Assembly (NCBI GenBank): GCA_017465845.1
Contig: JAFTVH010000147.1
Location: forward strand, 1-33,730
Source of the DNA: Lachnospiraceae bacterium
Lineage (GTDB): Bacteria; Bacillota; Clostridia; Lachnospirales; Lachnospiraceae
Reading direction: 5' to 3'
Length of the DNA stretch: 33,730 nucleotides
The notes under the pieces are model-generated. The model did not search any database and was not told where the DNA came from. It worked only from the letters and a program-made list of their open reading frames with translations. A program made the translations under genes and the position numbers. This document shows, piece after piece, positions 17,533-24,118 of this stretch; position 1 is the stretch's first letter; every line of letters starts with the position of its first letter.

Positions 17533-17561
17533 TTGAAAAAAGTAGTCTAAGGACTTATACT
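17533..17561 (+). promoter_or_regulatory. Predicted sigma-A promoter of the dGTPase-like gene
   Basis: TTGAAA (17533-17538) and TATACT (17556-17561) are spaced by exactly 17 bases, right after the previous terminator and 89 bases before the start codon. Confidence 0.65.
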
Positions 17562-17649
17562 ATGAGTAGTACTTATTAACTAGAAAATTAAACGAGTATC
17601 AAAGTAGCTATGTACACAGCGGATGGGTAGCAAGAAAAAGGAGGAGCAT

Positions 17650-18849
17650 ATGCCATACAATTGCTTGTCAAAGGAGTTACAGGATAGAATACAAGAGGAT
17701 CGAGTAAATCATTGGGTTAATCCTGATGCCTTTAAGGACGAAGATGTTCTTAGACGAAATATGGACCATGATAAAGCCAATTTATGGCGTCCTGCATTTG
17801 TGAGAGATTGTGAGAAAATCATGCATTTACCACTCTACAATCGTTATTCAGATAAGACGCAGGTATTTTCTTTATACAAAAATGATGATATATCCAGACG
17901 TTCACAGCATGTTCAAATCGTTTCCAGAATAGCAAGAAATATTGGCAGCTTGTTGGGATTGAATTTGGATTTGATAGAGGCAATTTCACTAGGACATGAT
18001 ATTGGGCATACTCCGTTTGGACATGCAGGAGAAAGTAAGTTAAGTGAATTATATTATGGTCAAACGGGAAAATATTTTAATCACAATGTACATAGTGTCC
18101 GTGTATTAGATGAAATATATCGATTAAATCTGAGTATGCAAACATTGGACGGGATACTGGCTCATAACGGCGAAATTGAGTTGGCTAAGTATCAGCCGGA
18201 GGCGTATGCAGATTTTGGAATATTTGATGGTAAAGTGGATGCTTGCTACTTGACAAGGGAAGCTAACACACAGTTGGTGCCGGCAACACTGGAAGCTTGT
18301 GTTATGCGAGTATCAGATATAATCGCTTACCTGGGAAAAGACAGGCAAGACGCATTGAAAATAGGCTTATTTGCAGAGGAACCAAGATATACTCCAAATA
18401 AAATCGGCGTGCGTAATGCCGAGATTATCAACAATATGATTGTTAATATAGTGGAGAACAGCTATGGAAATCCATATTTAAAAATGGATGAGGACTTCTT
18501 CGAGGCACTTTCCAATGGTAAAAAAGAAAACTATGAGCTGATATATGGAGATGCCAAGGTAAAGAAAGATTACAATGAAAATATTCATCCTATGATGGAA
18601 CAAATGTATGAGATCTTACTTAAGGATGCAAAAGAACATAATAGGAAGTCTGTTTTATACAAGCATCATATAGAGTATGTTAATGGAATTATAAAATATT
18701 ATGCAAAAACTGATTATGAAGAGAATGAAGCTAATGATATTGTTATGGACTATATAGCGAGCATGACGGATGACTATTTTGTGGATTTGTATAATTATTT
18801 ATTTCCGTCAGGGATATATGGTGTTAAGTATAAGGGGTATTTTGAATGA
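17650..18849 (+). CDS. dGTPase-like HD-domain deoxynucleotide triphosphohydrolase
   Basis: This family hydrolyses dNTPs to nucleosides plus triphosphate, controlling dNTP pools; some members restrict phage by draining dGTP. The 399-residue protein shows the HD metal ligands: His87 (RRSQHVQIV), His116-Asp117 (LGHDIGHTPFGHAGE), then FNHNVHSVRVL and ILAHNGE. The start is the ATG at 17650, five bases after AGGAGG; an in-frame ATG 27 bases upstream lacks such a site. It has its own promoter and no partner gene. Compared with the genes to its left it is A+T-richer, so it may mark the beginning of the accessory region. The exact substrate, and housekeeping versus defence use, cannot be told from sequence. 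Confidence 0.87.
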   Translation: MPYNCLSKELQDRIQEDRVNHWVNPDAFKDEDVLRRNMDHDKANLWRPAFVRDCEKIMHLPLYNRYSDKTQVFSLYKNDDISRRSQHVQIVSRIARNIGSLLGLNLDLIEAISLGHDIGHTPFGHAGESKLSELYYGQTGKYFNHNVHSVRVLDEIYRLNLSMQTLDGILAHNGEIELAKYQPEAYADFGIFDGKVDACYLTREANTQLVPATLEACVMRVSDIIAYLGKDRQDALKIGLFAEEPRYTPNKIGVRNAEIINNMIVNIVENSYGNPYLKMDEDFFEALSNGKKENYELIYGDAKVKKDYNENIHPMMEQMYEILLKDAKEHNRKSVLYKHHIEYVNGIIKYYAKTDYEENEANDIVMDYIASMTDDYFVDLYNYLFPSGIYGVKYKGYFE

Positions 18850-19243
18850 TGAGGTTATGTGCGTGGCACGGCAACAAGTTGCTTTTTGAAAGAAAGTTCG
18901 CAAAATCAAGGCTTGTGGGATTTTAAAACGGAATTTTTATACCAGATTTATACCAAAAAAATGTGGATTTGGGGCTGTGACATGGTTGAAGAAGAGATGG
19001 CATTTCGGTGGTGAGATGAGGATGCTGCCGGAGTGCTATTTTTGCTTAAAGGTGGATGAAAAATCAAGTGATTTGTGAATATTTCATAAAGATAGCAAAA
19101 TGCTTGATAATCAGCCACATAAATGGTAAAACATGCACATATGGCTGGCTATAGGCATTTTTGAGTCAGAACTATACATTATGCAGCTATGATGGTGAAT
19201 GTAAAAAGGACAGGAATCCTCGGTGCTTTTAAAACTGCATCCA
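18850..19243 (+). other. Long non-coding stretch without a recognised gene
   Basis: No frame with a start, ribosome binding site and credible protein is seen. A small GCAAC-GTTGC hairpin followed by TTTTT (near 18869-18885) may end the dGTPase transcript. An imperfect inverted repeat, CAGCCACAT (19112-19120) with ATATGGCTG (19139-19147), is of unknown use. The segment could be a remnant of an inserted element; no integrase remnant could be identified. Confidence 0.4.
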
Positions 19244-19291
19244 CTTGTCATACGTCAAGTAGATGCAAAATATTACTTGACGTACGACAAG
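19244..19291 (+). promoter_or_regulatory. 18-bp inverted repeat, candidate autoregulatory operator of the HipA-like operon
   Basis: The left arm CTTGTCATACGTCAAGTA (19244-19261) and the right arm TACTTGACGTACGACAAG (19274-19291) are inverted repeats matching at 17 of 18 positions, with a 12-base A+T-rich spacer. The right arm contains the -35 box of the promoter. This is the classic layout for repression by a dimeric antitoxin. Confidence 0.8.
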
Positions 19292-19305
19292 TAATAGAAT
19301 AAAAT
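19277..19305 (+). promoter_or_regulatory. Sigma-A promoter of the HipA-like operon
   Basis: TTGACG (19277-19282) and TAAAAT (19300-19305) are 17 bases apart, within and just after the right arm of the inverted repeat. A GGAGGTG site and the ATG follow at 19326. Confidence 0.75.
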
Positions 19306-19325
19306 TAGGGTGGAGGTGAAACACT

Positions 19326-20150
19326 ATGAACACACAGCTGGTAAAAGAAAAACAGGACCTTACTTATTTGTCCTGGTCGGTATATCGCAATTCATCAGGA
19401 ACAGCAGGTTCTTTTCTGAAATCCCAGTCCGAACTGGGCGGGAAGAAGGTTTATTATAAGCTCTCGAATTTTGATAAAGTACAAGGTGTAATCGGTCACG
19501 AATGTGTAAATGAATTGATAGTTGACCGATTGCTAACCATATTGGGAATTCCTCATTTGTCTTATCAGCTTATCCATGCAGATATTATGGTGGATGGAAA
19601 GGTTCATGAAGTGTATCTTTGTGCCTCTGAGGATTTTAAGGAAAAAGGTGAGTCCAAAATTGCTCTGGATGCCTATAAGGAAAGAGAAGGACAAGAAGCG
19701 GAATCTGCCCTTGGTTTTTGTGTGCGCAAGGGGTGGGAAGATTATATTTATCAGATGCTCGTGGTAGATTTTTTGATCCTCAACCGAGACCGGCACGGAG
19801 CTAATATTGAAGTTTTGCGTAACAGTCGAAAAAAGACATTTCGCTTGGCGCCTTTGTTTGATCATGGTCTTTCGCTGCTTTGTCGCTGTATGGATGACAA
19901 TCAGGCAGATGCGTTTGATGTAATGGAAGATAAGCCTTGTAATAATTATATTGGTTCGAAATCCACATGGGAAAATTTAAAGCTGGTACCTGCAGACAAA
20001 ATTCCTGTATTAAATCCTTTGTGCGAGAGTGACAGAAGAGTTGTAATGGAAGGACTGGAAGAGATTATTTCCGAAATGCTTCAAGATAAAATATGGGAAA
20101 TGATTTGGAAAAGGTGGTGTGCGTATGAGGATTTTTGCAATTCGAGATGA
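19326..20150 (+). CDS. HipA-like Ser/Thr kinase (compact, candidate toxin)
   Basis: HipA kinases stop growth by phosphorylating tRNA synthetases or other targets. This 274-residue protein keeps the kinase core: a Gly/Ser-rich loop (NSSGTAGSFLKS, 22-33), a candidate ATP lysine in GGKKVYYK, the catalytic loop NRDRHGAN at 153-160 (Asp155, Asn160) and the metal-binding Asp179 in APLFDHGLSL. It lacks the extra N-terminal subdomain of full HipA (about 430 residues), resembling the shorter HipT-type kinases. GGAGGTG lies 7 bases before the ATG. The 3' end overlaps the DUF2442-HTH gene by 26 bases. It is placed before its DNA-binding partner, the reverse of hipBA order. The toxin role is inferred. 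Confidence 0.82.
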   Translation: MNTQLVKEKQDLTYLSWSVYRNSSGTAGSFLKSQSELGGKKVYYKLSNFDKVQGVIGHECVNELIVDRLLTILGIPHLSYQLIHADIMVDGKVHEVYLCASEDFKEKGESKIALDAYKEREGQEAESALGFCVRKGWEDYIYQMLVVDFLILNRDRHGANIEVLRNSRKKTFRLAPLFDHGLSLLCRCMDDNQADAFDVMEDKPCNNYIGSKSTWENLKLVPADKIPVLNPLCESDRRVVMEGLEEIISEMLQDKIWEMIWKRWCAYEDFCNSR

Positions 20151-20940
20151 ATCTGCCGAGACACAAAAGGATTTGGCATATCTTCTTTATTATGAGCTTG
20201 AAAAGAGGTTTTATATTGAATTGCCGGAAGGTGCGGACCCTTGGGAACTGCCTTTGCTGCTGGATTCCTTTGTAAAACAAAATGAAACCACAATAAACTC
20301 TTATTGGAGCAAAATCTGGGTTCAGCAGCGAATCATTCCGACAGACCGGCAGAACATCGGAGAGATTTTGCGTGATAACCAGATAGAAGAATATGATGAG
20401 TATGAGCTTTTGGTGTTGGCGATGGGAAGGTGTGCTCAGGATGACTACTACTTGGTTCCCATTGACGAAAAGGATCTTCCGGAAGAAATCACGAAGCGAT
20501 TTGCTACAAGAATAGAAGATGTGCTTCCTTTGGATGATTATTGTTTGCTTGTCTTTTTTAGAGATGGAATTATCAAGAAATGTGATTTGAAGAAACACTT
20601 TGAGAAGACGAAAGGTTTTCAAATCTTACTTAAGAAACCGGAATATTTTGAACACGTTCAAATGCAAACAGGCGGATATGGTGTGGCATGGGATGTGAAT
20701 ATGAGCATCTCAGATTCTGTGCTATATCGTATGGGGAAAGTTGTTCCTCTTACTGCGGCAGATTTTCGGAATTTTGTCACGCATAGAGTAATTAATGCAA
20801 CGGAAGCGGCAGAGCTGCTTGGGTGCTCCAGACAAAATATTATTGATTTGACAAAGCGAGGTAAACTGCATCCGCTCAAATCATCTGACAAGAATACATT
20901 GTACTTGAAAAGTGAGATATTAAAGAGAAATTGGCAGTAG
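20125..20940 (+). CDS. DUF2442-HTH protein, candidate antitoxin/repressor of the HipA-like kinase
   Basis: The 271-residue protein has three parts. The N-terminal 130 residues are unrecognised and acidic. Residues about 131-205 resemble DUF2442 (LLVFFRDGIIKKCDL, LLKKPEYFEHVQMQTGGYGVAW, ISDSVLY). The last 50 residues are a MerR/excisionase-type helix-turn-helix (INATEAAELLGCSRQNIIDLTKRGKL). DUF2442 proteins are often found with DUF4160 in toxin-antitoxin-like pairs. The ATG at 20125 follows AAGGTGG by 7 bases, inside the kinase gene. A DNA-binding protein coupled to a kinase and an operator palindrome over the promoter fit an antitoxin-autorepressor; this is inference from context. Confidence 0.78.
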   Translation: MRIFAIRDESAETQKDLAYLLYYELEKRFYIELPEGADPWELPLLLDSFVKQNETTINSYWSKIWVQQRIIPTDRQNIGEILRDNQIEEYDEYELLVLAMGRCAQDDYYLVPIDEKDLPEEITKRFATRIEDVLPLDDYCLLVFFRDGIIKKCDLKKHFEKTKGFQILLKKPEYFEHVQMQTGGYGVAWDVNMSISDSVLYRMGKVVPLTAADFRNFVTHRVINATEAAELLGCSRQNIIDLTKRGKLHPLKSSDKNTLYLKSEILKRNWQ

Positions 20941-21013
20941 GAATTTGGCAAATGCCATTGTATTTTGTAAAATTTGCGCTTTAATATTTTGAAAGTGCAA
21001 ACTTGTGTAAAAA

Positions 21014-21257
21014 AAGAAACGAGTACCCATTTCCAGTCCGAAGACCTTACTCAGTAACAAAACTCGTTTCTTAGATAGAAGCGAGTAACCTTTTCTAATC
21101 CGAAGAAATTACTCAGTCAAAAACTCGCTTCTCTGATATAAGAAACGAGCAACCTTTTCCAGTCAGAGACTTTACTCAGCAGAAAACCCGTTTCTTGAAA
21201 ATGAAACGAGCTACCCGATTGAGCCGATGGCTGTACACGACATAAAACCCATTTCAT
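21014..21257. repeat. Array of four ~62-nt tandem repeats, each an inverted-repeat structure
   Basis: The units start at about 21014, 21077, 21140 and 21201 (spacing 61-64). Each is bounded by a stem: AAGAAACGAGT (21014-21024) with its complement (21062-21072); AGAAGCGAGT (21077-21086) with ACTCGCTTCT (21123-21132); AAGAAACG (21140-21147) with CGTTTCTT (21189-21196); ATGAAA (21201-21206) with TTTCAT (21252-21257). Unit 2 has a compensated change (GAAACGAG to GAAGCGAG, with CTCGTTTC to CTCGCTTC). Inside is a conserved TTTTCCAGTC-CGAAGA-TTACTCAG core. On the minus strand the core makes a second hairpin with a UUCG loop in unit 1, and unit 1 ends in TTTTTTT like a terminator. Strand and function are unknown. 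Confidence 0.8.
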
Positions 21258-21357
21258 GAGATTATGATAAATGAGAAATGTGGCGGAATCAAGTGGAAAT
21301 ATCGGTAAGCTGTGGTATATTAAAGGTTAAGGAAAATATGTTGATGGAGGCGATATA

Positions 21358-21693
21358 ATGGCAAATAGAATTATATATCCAAACATAGATATGCAGAAAA
21401 CAGGTAGAAAATTAAAGCGTATCATTGAATCGGCAGGCTTTACGCCTCGTATGATACAGGAGTATTTGCATTTATCTTGTGTTCAGCCGATTTATCGTTG
21501 GTACAAAGGACTTATATTACCATCGGTGGACCATCTGTTTATGCTAAGTGAATTATTGAATGTTCATATGGAAGATTTATTAGTAAGGAAAAATCTAATG
21601 GCTTTCACATTTGATATTGAGCCATATAATATGAGAGCAGCACAGAGAAGAATTTTATTATACTGTCAAAAGATATATCAATCAGTTGCATAG
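21358..21693 (+). CDS. XRE-family helix-turn-helix regulator
   Basis: This is a 111-residue DNA-binding protein. Residues about 12-75 form an XRE/HTH_3-type fold: TGRKLKRIIESAGFTPRMIQEYLHLSCVQPIYRWYKGLILPSVDHLFMLSELLNVHMEDLLV (split here by helices 2 and 3 around QEYLHLS and IYRWYKG). The rest is a short basic tail with no recognised domain. GGAGG lies 8 bases before the ATG. A perfect palindrome follows the stop, and an attenuator-like hairpin precedes the next gene. Target genes are unknown; autoregulation or control of the HTH-AAA gene downstream is possible. Confidence 0.8.
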   Translation: MANRIIYPNIDMQKTGRKLKRIIESAGFTPRMIQEYLHLSCVQPIYRWYKGLILPSVDHLFMLSELLNVHMEDLLVRKNLMAFTFDIEPYNMRAAQRRILLYCQKIYQSVA

Positions 21694-21696
21694 AGA

Positions 21697-21719
21697 GCAT
21701 TGGACTAACAGTCCAATGC
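21697..21719. promoter_or_regulatory. Perfect 10-bp palindrome, possible operator
   Basis: GCATTGGACT (21697-21706) and AGTCCAATGC (21710-21719) are exact complements with a 3-base spacer. There is no T-tract on either strand, so a terminator is unlikely. A TTGACA lies 8 bases downstream (21728-21733), though no good -10 box is found at 17 bases. It could bind the XRE protein encoded just before it. Confidence 0.45.
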
Positions 21720-21739
21720 AAAAAGTATTGACAAATGAT

Positions 21740-21787
21740 ATCCTCTTATTATGAGCCCGTTCGGGTTTGTAATAGGAGGATTTTTTT
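21740..21787 (+). terminator. Terminator/attenuator hairpin containing a ribosome binding site
   Basis: ATCCTCTTATTA (21740-21751) pairs with TAATAGGAGGAT (21770-21781) at 11 of 12 positions plus one G-U, around an inner AGCCCG-CGGGTT hairpin. Seven Ts follow directly. The right arm contains AGGAGG (21774-21779), which serves the short ORF at 21788. Folding would both stop transcription and hide the ribosome binding site. Confidence 0.75.
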
Positions 21788-21814
21788 ATGCTTCAAATTA
21801 GAAGAAGAGGTTAG
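21788..21814 (+). CDS. Possible 8-residue leader peptide
   Basis: An ATG eight bases after AGGAGG opens an 8-codon frame, MLQIRRRG, ending 3 bases before the next start codon. Three consecutive AGA arginine codons are notable. It may be a translated leader that couples or regulates the HTH-AAA gene, or simply chance. Confidence 0.35.
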   Translation: MLQIRRRG

Positions 21815-21817
21815 CAC

Positions 21818-23044
21818 ATGTCGAGAAAAACGGTGATTCTGAAATCTGATACAGAAAATAAATTAAAGAAAATAGGGCAGCGTATAAAGAAGGCAAGGTT
21901 GCGTCGAAATATTAGTGCTGAAACGATTTCTAAGAAGGCCGGTATAGGTGAAAGTACATTCTATGCCATCGAGCGAGGTGTATCTACAGTGTCAATTGGT
22001 GCATATGCAGCGGTGTTGTCTGTATTAGGACTAGATTGTGATTTAGATGCAATCGCCTTGGATGAAAGCGGAAAGAAGCTGTTCTGGGAGGAGAATCTAG
22101 TAGGTAGAAAACGGGCAAAAAGACGAAAGGTGGATAAGAAGCTTCCGTTGCCAATTGGAATCTCAGATTATCGCAAGGCTTCCAGTGAATATTATTATGT
22201 GGACAAAACTCTGCTGATACGGGATTTTATAGATGAACGTCCATTAGTTTCATTATTTACTCGTCCATCTGGATTTGGCAAATCGTTAAATATGGACATG
22301 TTACGAGTGTTCTTTGAAAGGTCAGAGGAAGACACATCTGTTTATTTCCAAGATAAGAAAATATGGAAGTGTGGAAAGGAATATCAAGAGTATCAAGGAA
22401 AATATCCGGTTATTTATATGTCTTTCGAAACTGTGAGAGTCGAAACATGGGAAAAGGCATATGAACTGATTTACAAAATAATACGAGAAGAATTTGAAAG
22501 ACATAAGAAACTGCTTCAAAATGAAAAAATAAGCTCTTATCAAAAGAAATACATGGAGAAAATGTTGAATGGAGAGGTAAGTGTCGTAGATGTATCTTGT
22601 GCTCTTTTACATCTTTCGCATATGCTCCAGCTAGATTATGGCGTAGCTCCGATTGTTATTATAGATGAATATGATGTTCCACTTCTGCTGGGGCGTGCTC
22701 ATGGATATTATGATAAAGTGGTTAGTTTTATGGATATATTACTTTCCAGTGGATTGAAGGATAATTCACACTTGGCTTATGGATTTTTAAGTGGAGTAAT
22801 GAGTATTGCAAGATGGAATTCGCTGACTGGGCTTAATAATGTAATAGAAAATTCTATTTTAGATAATCGTTACAGTGATTACTTTGGGTTTACTAATGAG
22901 GAAGTGCAAACAATGCTAGATTACTATGGTGCCTCGGAAAAATACGGGGAATTTCGTGAATGGGATGTTGGCTATTCTTTGGGAGAAAAGGAGATATTTA
23001 ATCCAAGGTCTGTTGTCGAACATTTATGTAATGAAGAATTATAG
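21818..23044 (+). CDS. HTH (XRE) - AAA-ATPase-like (PF09820) fusion lacking the C-terminal nuclease domain
   Basis: Residues about 15-75 form an XRE-type HTH (IGQRIKKARLRRNISAETIS, GIGESTFYAIERG) resembling HipB-type antitoxins. A very basic linker (97-108) follows. Residues 110-400 match the AAA-ATPase-like family: PIGISDYRKASSEYYYVDKT, a Walker A-like RPSGFGKSLNMDML (Gly154-Lys155-Ser156) and Walker B IIDEYDVPL (Asp283-Glu284). Family members usually continue after the 'NPWSV' motif with a DUF1703 PD-(D/E)XK nuclease-like domain of about 150-200 residues. Here the protein stops 12 residues after NPRSV, so that domain is missing. The start follows AGAGG by 7 bases. It could be a natural regulator or a truncated relic. 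Confidence 0.82.
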   Translation: MSRKTVILKSDTENKLKKIGQRIKKARLRRNISAETISKKAGIGESTFYAIERGVSTVSIGAYAAVLSVLGLDCDLDAIALDESGKKLFWEENLVGRKRAKRRKVDKKLPLPIGISDYRKASSEYYYVDKTLLIRDFIDERPLVSLFTRPSGFGKSLNMDMLRVFFERSEEDTSVYFQDKKIWKCGKEYQEYQGKYPVIYMSFETVRVETWEKAYELIYKIIREEFERHKKLLQNEKISSYQKKYMEKMLNGEVSVVDVSCALLHLSHMLQLDYGVAPIVIIDEYDVPLLLGRAHGYYDKVVSFMDILLSSGLKDNSHLAYGFLSGVMSIARWNSLTGLNNVIENSILDNRYSDYFGFTNEEVQTMLDYYGASEKYGEFREWDVGYSLGEKEIFNPRSVVEHLCNEEL

Positions 23045-23049
23045 TATGT

Positions 23050-23115
23050 TTGAGGTTCCAATTTGGCACCTCAAGCGGAAGTTATCTTGAAGTCGCAAAT
23101 TGCGGCTTCAAGTTT
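23050..23115 (+). terminator. Two hairpins after the HTH-AAA gene, second a weak terminator
   Basis: Hairpin 1 is TTGAGGT (23050-23056) with ACCTCAA (23068-23074). Hairpin 2 is CTTGAAGTCGC (23086-23096) with GCGGCTTCAAG (23102-23112), one G-U pair and a 5-base loop, then only TTTAAG. Together they probably end the HTH-AAA transcript before the toxin promoter. Confidence 0.55.
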
Positions 23116-23131
23116 AAGTATCAATTGCAAA

Positions 23132-23137
23132 TATAAT
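23132..23137 (+). promoter_or_regulatory. -10 box of the type I toxin mRNA
   Basis: TATAAT lies in a CAATTGCnnaTATAATATACTTA context that recurs, on the opposite strand, at the antisense RNA promoter. No strong -35 box is seen. The predicted mRNA starts near 23144. Confidence 0.6.
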
Positions 23138-23159
23138 ATACTTACCCGGGTAGTTGGGG

Positions 23160-23186
23160 GACGTGCTCTCATCCGTTCCGAGCCTT
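23160..23186 (+). repeat. Direct repeat copy a (toxin mRNA leader)
   Basis: GACGTGCTCTCATCCGTTCC followed by GAGCCTT resembles the segment at 23362-23388 with small gaps. In par-type loci such repeats give the toxin mRNA and antitoxin RNA their pairing sites. Confidence 0.65.
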
Positions 23187-23204
23187 ATGGAAAGGATGAT
23201 GCTT

Positions 23205-23291
23205 ATGAGTACATATGAAGAATTTATTGTAATCCTAACCGTAGCGTTATTGATTGTAGCAATTCTAGATATGAAAAATAGCAAAAAATAG
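23205..23291 (+). CDS. Small membrane toxin of a type I toxin-antitoxin locus (Fst/holin-like)
   Basis: This is a 28-residue peptide: a short N-terminus (MSTYEEF), one hydrophobic helix of about 14 residues (IVILTVALLIVAIL) and a charged tail (DMKNSKK). That is the build of Fst/TxpA-type and 'putative holin-like' toxins, which insert in the membrane. The ATG at 23205 is 9 bases after AAAGG; in-frame ATGs at 23196 and 23199 are possible starts. The stop codon is the first base group of the terminator stem. Expression would be blocked by the convergent RNA. Toxicity is inferred from size, shape and locus layout. Confidence 0.75.
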   Translation: MSTYEEFIVILTVALLIVAILDMKNSKK

Positions 23292-23329
23292 CCGTCCTGC
23301 TCTCGGTAAAGTTTGGGACGACTACTTTT
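23289..23329. terminator. Bidirectional terminator shared by toxin mRNA and antisense RNA
   Basis: TAGCCGTCC (23289-23297) pairs with GGACGACTA (23316-23324), with one C-A mismatch on the + strand that is a G-U pair on the - strand. CTTTTT follows on the + strand, and on the - strand the run opposite 23283-23288 gives TTTTTT. Confidence 0.75.
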
Positions 23330-23361
23330 TGTAGTTAGAAATAAATTTCGCCGGGACGGGT

Positions 23362-23388
23362 GAAGTGCACTCACCTTCCGACTGCCTT
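23362..23388 (-). repeat. Direct repeat copy b (antisense RNA 5' part)
   Basis: On the + strand this reads GAAGTGCACTCACCTTCCGA then CTGCCTT, similar to 23160-23186. Because it is transcribed from the minus strand, its RNA is complementary to the toxin mRNA leader. Confidence 0.65.
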
Positions 23389-23397
23389 GTTAAGTAT

Positions 23398-23426
23398 ATT
23401 ATAGGCAATTGTTTTGAAAAATTCAA
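23398..23426 (-). promoter_or_regulatory. Promoter of the antisense RNA
   Basis: On the minus strand TTGAAT (bases 23421-23426) and TATAAT (bases 23398-23403) are 17 bases apart. It is a better match than the toxin promoter, as expected for a more abundant antitoxin RNA. Confidence 0.75.
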
Positions 23427-23474
23427 CACAAATAAAAGATAACTATTGATAAAACAAGAGAAAGGAAGAATTTT

Positions 23475-24047
23475 ATGATACCAACATTATACGAACCATT
23501 CCGTCACTGGTCAGAGAAAGGCTCTGTTTACATATTATCGGATTTACATTTTGATGATGCAGATTGTAAGTTTATGAGTCCGGACTGGATTAGTCCGCAG
23601 GAACAGATTTCCATTATAAATGGGCTGGTAATGAAAAATGATACATTTATTTGCCTAGGAGATGTGGGAAGGCCGGAGTATATCAAAGACATCAAAGCGA
23701 GGAAAAAGATTTTGATTCTTGGAAATCATGACGCAAAAGGTGCATATAAGAATTACTTTGATGAAATCTATACAGGTCCGCTATTTATAGCAGAGAAAAT
23801 ATTGTTATCACATGAGCCTGTGTACGGATTGCCATGGTGTCTGAATATACATGGTCACGACCATAATAATATGGAACCATATAAAGATGGATGTAAGCAC
23901 ATCAATTTGGCTGCGAATGTATGTGGATATACACCGATAAACCTTGGAAAGATTATCAAGGAAGGTGCACTTGCAGATGTTCCAAGCATTCATCGGATGA
24001 CGATAGATAGGCAAGTGGAGAGAGGAAAGAAAAATGACATCGATTGA
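23475..24047 (+). CDS. Calcineurin-like metallophosphoesterase
   Basis: The 190-residue protein has the full metal-site series of the family: SDLHFDD (22-28), GDVG, GNHDAKG, LLSHEP and HGHDHNN. It is a small cytoplasmic phosphoesterase; similar short ones occur in phages and mobile elements, and the substrate is unknown. AAAGGAAG lies 8 bases before the ATG. It stands between the type I toxin locus and a small membrane protein gene, all on the + strand, and may be cargo of the mobile element. Confidence 0.88.
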   Translation: MIPTLYEPFRHWSEKGSVYILSDLHFDDADCKFMSPDWISPQEQISIINGLVMKNDTFICLGDVGRPEYIKDIKARKKILILGNHDAKGAYKNYFDEIYTGPLFIAEKILLSHEPVYGLPWCLNIHGHDHNNMEPYKDGCKHINLAANVCGYTPINLGKIIKEGALADVPSIHRMTIDRQVERGKKNDID

Positions 24048-24118
24048 ACTGCAACTATGTGATATACAAGTATTAAAAATGAGTAGATAGAACTGTTTAC
24101 ATCAGGAGGGAAATAAGC

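Larger units (their letters stand above)
23284..23391 (-). ncRNA. Predicted antisense antitoxin RNA (RNA II-like)
   Basis: A good promoter at 23398-23426 would start a minus-strand RNA near 23391 that ends at the shared terminator, about 105 nt. It carries the complement of repeat copy b and of the toxin gene's 3' end, so it can pair with the toxin mRNA at both its leader and its terminator, as RNA II does in the pAD1 par locus. No open frame is seen in it. Ends are estimates. Confidence 0.65.

Noticed and set aside
18850-19243. Remnant of a tyrosine integrase or attachment site
   Set aside because: No integrase motif (R-H-R-Y) could be found in any frame and no direct repeat with another part of the window was seen.
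20065-20622. Minus-strand 185-codon frame across the HipA-like and DUF2442-HTH genes
   Set aside because: It is opposite two well-supported coding genes with overlapping starts and shows no known domain.
21014-21257. CRISPR array
   Set aside because: Only four units, 61-64-nt spacing, the interior is conserved rather than unique, and there are no cas genes.
21014-21693. Type III toxin-antitoxin locus (RNA repeats followed by a ToxN-like endoribonuclease)
   Set aside because: The next gene encodes an XRE-type HTH protein, not a ToxN/TenpN/CptN fold, and the repeats are longer than known antitoxin repeats.
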